A stretch of DNA of 5,056 nt from Halobacteriovoraceae bacterium. GTDB lineage: Bacteria > Bdellovibrionota > Bacteriovoracia > Bacteriovoracales > Bacteriovoracaceae. Made by a program: the position numbers and the translations under genes. Location: positions 1-5,056 of the forward strand of contig JABJPQ010000188.1 of the NCBI GenBank assembly GCA_018663815.1, given 5' to 3'. The notes below the pieces were generated by a model that saw only the letters and a program-made list of their open reading frames with translations, was not told the origin of the DNA and searched no databases. This document shows, one piece after another, positions 1 through 4,172 of the stretch. The number at the start of each line of letters is the position of its first letter. The first letter of the stretch is position 1.

Positions 1-20
1 AAAACATAGTCGATGTAAAA

Positions 21-49
21 CTGACAAAAAGGTATTAACTTTTAGTCAG
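21..49 (-). terminator. Hairpin, possible weak intrinsic terminator
   Basis: CTGAC at 21-25 pairs with GTCAG at 45-49. After one A-A mismatch, AAAAG at 27-31 pairs with CTTTT at 39-43, giving ten base pairs around a 7-nt loop. Read on the minus strand, the stem is followed directly by TTTTAC, a short U tract. It could end transcripts from the minus-strand LRR gene or from a gene further left, but it lies about 290 bp beyond the LRR stop codon and the U tract is short. Confidence 0.3.
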
Positions 50-182
50 CAACCTAAATTTTCAATACTTTACAAAAGTGTTTTCATGATATTTAAGTAA
101 CATACAATGAACTGTGAAAGAGTTCTATACTCGAAGTGCAAGTAGAGTCTATTATTTGATTTTTAGATATTTTAAGTCTAAA

Positions 183-205
183 TAATTCGGCAAAAGTGCC
201 AATTA
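183..205. repeat. Bulged hairpin in the left noncoding region
   Basis: GGCA at 189-192 and TGCC at 197-200 enclose the loop AAAG. The stem continues outward with TAATT (183-187) against AATTA (201-205), with a single bulged C at 188. That makes nine pairs in total. Neither strand has a clear U tract after it, so it is not a convincing terminator. It may be a 3'-UTR structure of the upstream minus-strand gene, or chance. Confidence 0.3.
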
Positions 206-339
206 CTCTAATACATTTCCATAGTCTGGTTTGAAAGTTAAATCAGTAGAGAATTTGAGTATCTATAGTCTAAGCTTTATACATTATCTATAAAAATGAC
301 TTATGGGTAATAGTAAGAATTGCCTACCGAGGATATCCC

Positions 340-1044
340 TTAATGCCTCCAAATAACCTTAACATCCTCATCAAATGACTCATCATGAACCGAGGTAAAT
401 GCTGAAATTTCAACTGAAACCAAAAAGTTATCAGTAAAAGCATCTTCACCAATGTACATAACATTTTCAGGAATTAGAACAGATTGTAATTTATTACCCG
501 CAAAGGCTTTTTCTTCAATCATAAAAACTTGATTGGGAATTGTGACATGGGTGAGATCATTACTTGCGAAAGCTTGAGTATGAATTTTTTTGATATTGTT
601 TGGTATCTCTACAGTAGTGAGAGAGTTGTTGGCAAAAGTCGATATTTCTATCACAGAGACTGACTTGGAAATGTAAACTGATTTAAGGCCGTTGTTAATA
701 AAAGCCAGCCCTCCAATAGTTGTAATATTATCTGGAATCACAAGATGGTCAATTTCATTCATCGAAAAGGCACCATATCCAATGGATGTAACCGTTGCTG
801 GGAAGGTTACATAAGTTAACCTCTCCCCCCTAAAAGCGTAATCTTCAATGCGTACCACTTTTTGCTCATCAATTTCAGCAGGGATAACCATGTTCCTGGG
901 ACAACCTTTCTTATATCCAGTTATGCTAAGACCGTAACCGATATCAGCTTTTACCTCTTTATATTTATAACAATTCATGGTGTTGTTTTTAGCTAAAACG
1001 TTTAGACTGATTAGTATTGATGTTATGGCCAAAATTTTTTTCAT
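340..1044 (-). CDS. Secreted BspA-type (LRR_5) leucine-rich repeat protein
   Basis: This 234-residue protein begins with a Sec signal peptide (K2-K3, hydrophobic core 4-17) and a likely signal peptidase I cut after V-L-A at 16-18. Two cysteines in the short mature N-terminal region (25 and 48) could form a disulfide. From about residue 54 the protein is a solenoid. The first unit has the classic BspA form (I54-P55 to A70-F71). Units of exactly 22 residues then start at 76, 98, 120, 142, 164 and 186, followed by a shortened last unit at 208. The pattern is L-x2-V-x-I-P-x2-V-x2-I-G-x2-A-F-x2-N. Unit 120-141 is the most diverged, lacking the P and G and having TF for AF. There is no membrane anchor or sorting signal. 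BspA-type proteins of other bacteria are known as surface or secreted adhesins; the ligand here is unknown. The ATG start has AAGGAG six nt upstream. Confidence 0.9.
   Translation of the reverse strand: MKKILAITSILISLNVLAKNNTMNCYKYKEVKADIGYGLSITGYKKGCPRNMVIPAEIDEQKVVRIEDYAFRGERLTYVTFPATVTSIGYGAFSMNEIDHLVIPDNITTIGGLAFINNGLKSVYISKSVSVIEISTFANNSLTTVEIPNNIKKIHTQAFASNDLTHVTIPNQVFMIEEKAFAGNKLQSVLIPENVMYIGEDAFTDNFLVSVEISAFTSVHDESFDEDVKVIWRH
373..855 (-). repeat. Tandem 66-bp coding repeats (22-residue LRR units)
   Basis: This is the DNA encoding roughly residues 64-224 of the BspA-type protein. The A-F (or S/T-F) dipeptide recurs at residues 70-71, 92-93, 114-115, 136-137, 158-159, 180-181 and 202-203, a strict 66-bp period with no indels until the last unit, which is about two residues short. 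The units are conserved at the hydrophobic positions and diverged elsewhere, so this is an old repeat array rather than a recent tandem duplication. Confidence 0.85.
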
Positions 1045-1050
1045 ACGAAA

Positions 1051-1056
1051 CTCCTT
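1051..1056 (-). promoter_or_regulatory. Ribosome binding site of the BspA-type gene
   Basis: The minus strand reads AAGGAG here, separated by six nt (TTTCGT) from the ATG at 1044. It is a strong Shine-Dalgarno match and fixes the start codon. Confidence 0.85.
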
Positions 1057-1070
1057 ATTGTTTTTTAACT

Positions 1071-1099
1071 AACATAATTTGGAATGAGTGATAATTCAA
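1071..1099 (-). promoter_or_regulatory. Predicted sigma70-like promoter of the BspA-type gene
   Basis: On the minus strand TTGAAT (1099-1094) is followed by a 17-bp spacer and TATGTT (1076-1071). The -35 matches the consensus TTGACA at four of six positions and the -10 matches TATAAT at four of six. Transcription would begin near 1064, leaving a leader of about 20 nt that contains the ribosome binding site. Spacing is ideal; assignment is by eye only. Confidence 0.5.
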
Positions 1100-1116
1100 A
1101 CTTGCCAAGGGATTTT

Positions 1117-1136
1117 TGCGGGCAAGATTGCCCGCA
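1117..1136. promoter_or_regulatory. Perfect interrupted palindrome between divergent promoters, candidate operator
   Basis: TGCGGGCA and TGCCCGCA form an 8+8 perfect inverted repeat around AGAT. Its centre (1126.5) is exactly 30 bp from the centre of each predicted -35 box of the flanking divergent genes, and about 62 bp from both predicted transcription starts. It is GC-rich within an AT-rich spacer. It is not followed by a U tract on either strand and sits between divergent genes, so a terminator is unlikely. A binding site for a dimeric regulator shared by both genes is the simplest reading; the regulator is unknown. Confidence 0.5.
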
Positions 1137-1153
1137 GTTAATTTATAAAATCA

Positions 1154-1182
1154 TTGAACTTTAGTAAGGTTCTAGGTAATGC
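1154..1182 (+). promoter_or_regulatory. Possible sigma70-like promoter of the second LRR gene
   Basis: TTGAAC (1154-1159) is followed by 17 bp and TAATGC (1177-1182). The -35 is a fair match and the -10 is weak. Transcription would start near 1189, only about 19 nt before the GTG at 1208, leaving just enough room for the AAGGGG site. An alternative -10, TATAAA at 1144-1149, has no good -35 at the right distance. Confidence 0.35.
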
Positions 1183-1195
1183 TAGCGTAAAAAAA

Positions 1196-1201
1196 AAGGG
1201 G
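1196..1201 (+). promoter_or_regulatory. Ribosome binding site that selects the GTG start at 1208
   Basis: AAGGGG is separated by six nt (AATGAA) from GTG at 1208-1210, the same spacing as in the divergent LRR gene. The in-frame TTG at 1154 has no such site upstream. This site therefore decides the start codon of the second LRR gene. Confidence 0.7.
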
Positions 1202-1207
1202 AATGAA

Positions 1208-2161
1208 GTGAAAAAATTAAGCATATTATTTATTTTTATATCAATGATTTGGTCGAGTTTTACCTGGGCACAAGTTGATTACTGTAAACGCCATCCTGCT
1301 GTTGTTAAAGAATTAGAAGATAAATTAAAAATTAAGTGCTCCAAAATGACACATGATAATGTGCTGAGGATTGGTACTCTTGAGATTTGGAGAAATCACA
1401 ACAAAACTCCATTTAAGTCCAGTGATTTTACTGGTCTGGAGCATATAACTTATTTAACTATTGCTTCAATGAACCTATATGCTGAACCTGGTGCTTTGAA
1501 AGAACTTAAAAACTTAAAGGGATTAAAGTTTAGCTATCTACAAAATGAGATACCTTCAGTTATATTTGAAGGATTAGAGCATTTAGAAATGCTTATTTTA
1601 CATGAAAATGATAATATGACGAAGTTTGGTGAAAGCTTTTTAGAAGGCTTAGACAATCTTCGCTATCTCCACATTAGGGCAAGAGTAGAGAATTACGGCA
1701 ATTATCCTTTCAAAGCACTAAGATTCTCATACAATCTTTTAGAAAACACTCCTAAGTTAGAAGAGATTTATATCAAAGGTCGAGGATTACGCTATATTCC
1801 TAATGGCTTTTTTGATTATACGCCCAACTTAAAATCGATAGGGTTTTATGGAGATCTTATAAAGGTCGAGGAGAATCTTTTTAAAAACTTAACTGAGTTG
1901 GAGAAAGTCTATTTCATACGCTACGGAGCTTTAGAATCACCTGATCTGCCTGATAATATCTTTGAAAATAATCACAAAGTTAGCTATCTCAATATTTCGT
2001 GGAATTACTTTTGGAACCTCGATAGAGTTTTGGCACCAATCCGCTTAACCATTGATAAAGTTAATATTTGTTCTACTAGGTATACTCATCAGCAAATTGA
2101 GACATTGCAAGTTGAATTTCCTCAGGTGGAATTTTATAAAGAATCTTGCGAGATTTTTTAA
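1208..2161 (+). CDS. Secreted leucine-rich repeat protein, 23-residue type, GTG start
   Basis: With the GTG start the product is 317 residues and begins MKKLSILF, a proper Sec signal peptide with a likely cut after T-W-A (19-21). A longer reading from TTG at 1154 would bury that signal behind an 18-residue lysine-rich extension and has no ribosome binding site. The mature N-terminus is a helical cap with two cysteines (26 and 44). LRR units of about 23 residues follow, with the pattern (I/L)F-x-(G/N)L-x-x-L-x-x-L-x-I. Clear examples are the units with FTGLEHITYLTI, FEGLEHLEMLIL, FLEGLDNLRYLHI and FKNLTELEKVYF. The C-terminal cap has two more cysteines, one in an NICSTRY segment and one in the final ESCEIF. 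There is no anchor, so it is probably periplasmic or exported. LRR folds usually bind proteins or glycans; the partner is unknown. It is transcribed divergently from the BspA-type gene. Confidence 0.85.
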   Translation: MKKLSILFIFISMIWSSFTWAQVDYCKRHPAVVKELEDKLKIKCSKMTHDNVLRIGTLEIWRNHNKTPFKSSDFTGLEHITYLTIASMNLYAEPGALKELKNLKGLKFSYLQNEIPSVIFEGLEHLEMLILHENDNMTKFGESFLEGLDNLRYLHIRARVENYGNYPFKALRFSYNLLENTPKLEEIYIKGRGLRYIPNGFFDYTPNLKSIGFYGDLIKVEENLFKNLTELEKVYFIRYGALESPDLPDNIFENNHKVSYLNISWNYFWNLDRVLAPIRLTIDKVNICSTRYTHQQIETLQVEFPQVEFYKESCEIF

Positions 2162-2249
2162 GCTAAGAAAACCAATCTCAAATATTAAAGATTGAGCATA
2201 TGAGTACTGAAAAATTAAAAAAAAAGAGTCTGCTGTATGACTGAGGTGT

Positions 2250-2333
2250 TATCCGCCATATATCCGTCAATGTCAACGTGGCGGATAGTTTGTTCTATAC
2301 GACAATATTTTTGTGGCGGATATGTGACGCATA
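2250..2333. repeat. Cluster of 9-bp TGGCGGATA-like motifs
   Basis: Exact TGGCGGATA occurs at 2279-2287 and 2314-2322, and in inverted form (TATCCGCCA) at 2250-2258. One-mismatch copies occur at 2261-2269 (TATCCGTCA, inverted) and 2325-2333 (TGACGCATA). The two inverted copies start 11 bp apart, and so do the last two direct copies, about one helical turn. The outermost exact pair 2251-2258 and 2279-2286 also forms an 8-bp inverted repeat. The arrangement resembles iterons, integrase arm sites or a multi-site operator. No gene for a matching DNA-binding protein is seen nearby. Confidence 0.5.
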
Positions 2334-2337
2334 GATT

Positions 2338-2360
2338 TGGGGGTCACATGGGGGACAGTT
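2338..2360 (+). repeat. Tandem GGGGG(T/A)CA pair, possible REP/Y1-element remnant
   Basis: TGGGGGTCA at 2338-2346 is repeated as TGGGGGACA at 2349-2357, again 11 bp apart, and is followed by GTTGTTAAAAATTA. From general knowledge, GGGG(T/A)CAG-type words often flank REP-associated Y1 (IS200-like) transposase genes, so this could be a leftover end of such an element. No transposase reading frame is present in the window. The words also partly match the preceding 9-bp motif. Confidence 0.3.
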
Positions 2361-2697
2361 GTTAAAAATTACTTTCATGCATGTTCATAGTTGTGCAACC
2401 TTAGAACACCCTCTGTTGTACGCCATTTGACCTTGAGAGGCATTTTAGCTATATATCTATAAGAAATTATTAACTTTTGTAAGTATGTGATTTCAGCCGT
2501 TTGCTTATTGTTTCTTATCGTGCGTATAAAAGATGAGTAATATTAGCGTGTTACACACCTGGTGTTTGTTTTTTTACAAATCTAGCCACATCGAGTTTTT
2601 TCAGATCGTAATAAATTAATCATTACCCTTTGGGAATTACTTAAAATTTTTATTGTGTTAGTCCAAGTGACCTTCGTAAATTTAAACTCTAGAAACC

Positions 2698-2751
2698 GTT
2701 GTAATACAGGTGAATCGGCTCCTCAGTGTGGGCTCCGGTTCTCGTCAACAA
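2698..2751 (+). other. GC-richer foldable element of unknown role
   Basis: GAATCGG at 2712-2718 can pair with CCGGTTC at 2735-2741 (seven pairs, one of them G-U) around a 16-nt loop. An outer GTTG at 2698-2701 can pair with CAAC at 2746-2749. The loop side contains a direct repeat GGCTCC at 2717-2722 and 2731-2736. The base composition stands out from the AT-rich surroundings. It could be part of a small RNA, a recombination site or a remnant. It does not match a tRNA or a riboswitch class that I recognise. Confidence 0.25.
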
Positions 2752-2758
2752 TTTTATA

Positions 2759-2794
2759 TTGAGGCTCAAGCTTGATATTTCGTTTGTGAAATAT
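2759..2794. promoter_or_regulatory. Overlapping palindromes upstream of the Fic gene, candidate operators
   Basis: Three inverted repeats lie back to back. TTGAG-G-CTCAA is at 2759-2769, the perfect 10-bp palindrome TCAAGCTTGA is at 2766-2775, and ATATTTC-6 nt-GAAATAT is at 2775-2794. They are 70-110 bp upstream of the predicted Fic promoter. The third has the layout of a typical helix-turn-helix operator. Short AT-rich palindromes do arise by chance, so support is moderate at best. Confidence 0.3.
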
Positions 2795-2866
2795 TCCTGA
2801 AAACTTAACAAAATTCTGTAACCAAGTAAGATTGAGCAACAAAATCAGTATATTCAATGCCCACTA

Positions 2867-2895
2867 TTGCCCAATCCTGCCTAATGTGCGATAAT
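2867..2895 (+). promoter_or_regulatory. Predicted promoter giving a leaderless Fic mRNA
   Basis: TTGCCC (2867-2872), a 17-bp spacer and GATAAT (2890-2895, five of six matches) form a good sigma70-like promoter. Only seven nt (AATAATT) separate the -10 box from the ATG at 2903, so the usual start distance puts +1 at or within a nucleotide or two of the start codon. No Shine-Dalgarno sequence precedes the ATG, which agrees with a leaderless transcript. Confidence 0.5.
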
Positions 2896-2902
2896 AATAA
2901 TT

Positions 2903-4030
2903 ATGTTATCATTTCATATAGATAGACAGACTACGAAGCAGCTTATAGCTCTAAATGAAGTTATTGCAGAAAAATATGCATTTATTAAACTCCTCTCCAA
3001 AGAAGAAAAAGATAATATTCACCGCTATGCTTGGATAAGTATGGTTGGGGCTTCTACTAGAATTGAAAACGCGATTTTAACAGATAGTCAAATTGATTGG
3101 CTGGATTCAGTACTAGGCAAAGACGGAAAACAAACAGCACTAGATGCCCACAAGACACAAATAGAAGACAAGCTCTCAAAGGACAAGGAGAGAAGTATCG
3201 AAGAGGTTGCGGGTTGTAGAACCGTCCTCCTTCTCATTTATGAGCAGGCCAAAGACTACCTCCCCCTAACAGAGCACACATTACGCTCACTTCACCATGA
3301 ATTACTTCGTCACGACTCTAAGATCGGTATTATAAAAGGTGCTTACAAAGAACACTCAAACTCAGTAGTAGAAGAAAACCACGACACAGGTGAAAAAAAG
3401 AGTGTATTCAAAACTGCCGATCCCGGCTTTAAAACCGAAATGGCCATGAAAGAACTTATTAAATGGTACAACAAAGCAATTCATGAGGAGCCATGGCAAA
3501 TTGCCGTGTCCGCAGAGTTTGTTTATCGTTTTTTAGCAATACATCCATTTCAAGATGGAAATGGTCGTCTAGGCCGTGCCCTTATGCTCATGTCACTACT
3601 TCACTGCCCTAATAAAAAAATCTCAGAAGTGATTTATTATTTGGCCATAGACCGTCATATTGAAAAACACAAAGAAGAATATTATATCGTTCTAAATCAA
3701 TGCTCAAACGGGCTGTATCGAGATGATCCCAATGAGTACAATATAGAGATTTTTTTAAAGTATATGATCAAAATTCTACAAGAGGCCATGGCCGATATAG
3801 ACTTCTACGCAAAAAGAGCAAGCGACTTTAAAAAGTTACCCGAAAGGGCAGTTAAAATACTCGAATGCTTTAAAGAGAGAGCTGAGGAAAAAATTAAAAC
3901 TAAAGATATAATTGATACGACAAAATTTCCGAGAAGAACAGTTACAACAAACTTAAAAATACTAACTGATAAAAAGTTTGTCGCACGCTACGGACAAGGT
4001 GCTGCGACTTACTACCAACTGATTTTTTAA
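2903..4030 (+). CDS. Class II Fic-domain protein, probable AMP-transferase with winged-helix C-terminus
   Basis: The 375-residue protein has the length and order of stand-alone Fic enzymes such as the Shewanella Fic protein. The N-terminal helical part carries S51-T-R-I-E55-N56, matching the class II inhibitory motif (S/T)xxxE(G/N), whose glutamate blocks productive ATP binding. The catalytic motif HPFQDGNGRLGR is at 214-225 and is complete: H214 as base, D218 for the metal, and the G-N-G-R loop with R225 for the phosphates. A probable target-binding flap lies near 146-156. Residues about 312-373 look like a winged helix-turn-helix, which may bind DNA or mediate contacts. Family knowledge implies cytoplasmic transfer of AMP from ATP to a hydroxyl side chain; the target is unknown. 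No antitoxin gene adjoins, as expected for cis inhibition. An in-frame stop at 2882 makes ATG 2903 the first possible ATG start. Confidence 0.9.
   Translation: MLSFHIDRQTTKQLIALNEVIAEKYAFIKLLSKEEKDNIHRYAWISMVGASTRIENAILTDSQIDWLDSVLGKDGKQTALDAHKTQIEDKLSKDKERSIEEVAGCRTVLLLIYEQAKDYLPLTEHTLRSLHHELLRHDSKIGIIKGAYKEHSNSVVEENHDTGEKKSVFKTADPGFKTEMAMKELIKWYNKAIHEEPWQIAVSAEFVYRFLAIHPFQDGNGRLGRALMLMSLLHCPNKKISEVIYYLAIDRHIEKHKEEYYIVLNQCSNGLYRDDPNEYNIEIFLKYMIKILQEAMADIDFYAKRASDFKKLPERAVKILECFKERAEEKIKTKDIIDTTKFPRRTVTTNLKILTDKKFVARYGQGAATYYQLIF
3053..3070 (+). other. Fic inhibitory motif S-T-R-I-E-N
   Basis: This encodes residues 51-56 and matches (S/T)xxxE(G/N). In class II Fic proteins the motif sits in an N-terminal helix and its glutamate contacts the second arginine of the catalytic loop, here R225. 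Its presence predicts an enzyme that is off by default. Confidence 0.75.
3542..3577 (+). other. Fic catalytic motif HPFQDGNGRLGR
   Basis: This encodes residues 214-225. Every defining position of HxFx(D/E)GNGRxxR is present, so the domain is expected to be an active AMP-transferase rather than a degenerate relative or a Doc-type kinase, which differ inside this loop. Confidence 0.9.
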
Positions 4031-4172
4031 CTCGCTCAAGACACAATATACTCCTCTCCCTTTCAACATTTGCAATATTAATAGATTAACAACCCGTTCA
4101 CTAGTTCCTCTTCTCTGTTTCAAGTGGGAACCGTTGAAATTTAGTGAACAAATCTACAGTTGTACTCATTAC
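4031..4172. other. Intergenic gap between convergent genes
   Basis: The 142 bp between the stop codons of the Fic gene and the right-hand minus-strand gene contain no reading frame of note. A two-tier inverted repeat is listed separately at 4096-4149. No classical hairpin with a U tract is visible on either strand. Confidence 0.6.
4096..4149. repeat. Two-tier inverted repeat between convergent genes
   Basis: GTTCACTA (4096-4103) is the exact reverse complement of TAGTGAAC (4142-4149). Directly inside, GTTCC (4104-4108) pairs with GGAAC (4127-4131), leaving a 10-nt bulge on the right side. A third pairing, TTTCAA (4118-4123) with TTGAAA (4134-4139), would compete with the inner stem. It lies where a bidirectional terminator is expected but lacks U tracts, so it may be a structured 3' end or a relic. 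Confidence 0.4.

Larger units (their letters stand above)
1..339. other. Noncoding AT-rich region left of the BspA-type gene
   Basis: No open frame longer than about 50 codons was found by reading stops on either strand. The stretch lies downstream of the minus-strand LRR gene and contains two hairpins, listed separately at 21-49 and 183-205. The short word AGTCTA recurs at 146-151, 175-180 and 267-272, which is not more than AT-rich sequence might give by chance. An 8-bp palindrome GGATATCC lies at 331-338, just past the stop codon of the LRR gene. No promoter or RNA gene could be supported. Confidence 0.6.
2162..2902. other. 741-bp noncoding, repeat-rich region upstream of the Fic gene
   Basis: Reading stops in all frames leaves nothing longer than about 58 codons, and none of those has a convincing start and ribosome binding site. 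The region starts with a weak hairpin after the LRR stop codon: CAATCT at 2173-2178 pairs with AGATTG at 2189-2194, with no U tract. It then holds an A-rich tract (2206-2225), the TGGCGGATA-like cluster, the GGGGG(T/A)CA pair, and a hairpin pairing GTGCAAC (2393-2399) with GTTGTAC (2415-2421) through one G-U. After these come a foldable element at 2698-2751, inverted repeats at 2759-2794 and the Fic promoter. It looks like a regulatory region or the remains of a mobile element. Confidence 0.6.

Noticed and set aside
1154..1207. N-terminal extension of the second LRR protein from a TTG codon
   Set aside because: It has no ribosome binding site, a lysine-rich stretch would precede the signal peptide, and the GTG at 1208 is far better supported.
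2200..2244. 14-codon ORF beginning ATG AGT ACT GAA
   Set aside because: It is too short, has no clear Shine-Dalgarno, and its lysine run only reflects the A-rich tract.
2237..2365. 42-codon ORF overlapping the TGGCGGATA cluster
   Set aside because: It has no ribosome binding site, a composition rich in C, W and M unlike the neighbouring genes, and it is explained by the repeats it crosses.
2378..2542. Minus-strand frame open for about 55 codons
   Set aside because: It has no ATG in frame and no recognisable protein.
2555..2575. Terminator-like ACAC-CTG-GTGT hairpin followed by a T-rich run
   Set aside because: The stem is only four base pairs, and no gene on the plus strand ends nearby.
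2586..2762. Plus-strand frame open for about 58 codons
   Set aside because: It has no ATG and only one GTG without a ribosome binding site. This length is within chance expectation.
2188..2838. 11-bp direct repeat AAGATTGAGCA at 2188-2198 and 2828-2838, as a possible target-site duplication around an insertion
   Set aside because: Pairs of matching 11-mers are expected a few times by chance in 5 kb of AT-rich DNA. No element ends adjoin these copies.
2162..2902. tRNA, CRISPR array or known riboswitch in the large gap
   Set aside because: No cloverleaf with the conserved T-loop, no regularly spaced repeats with spacers and no recognisable riboswitch core were seen.
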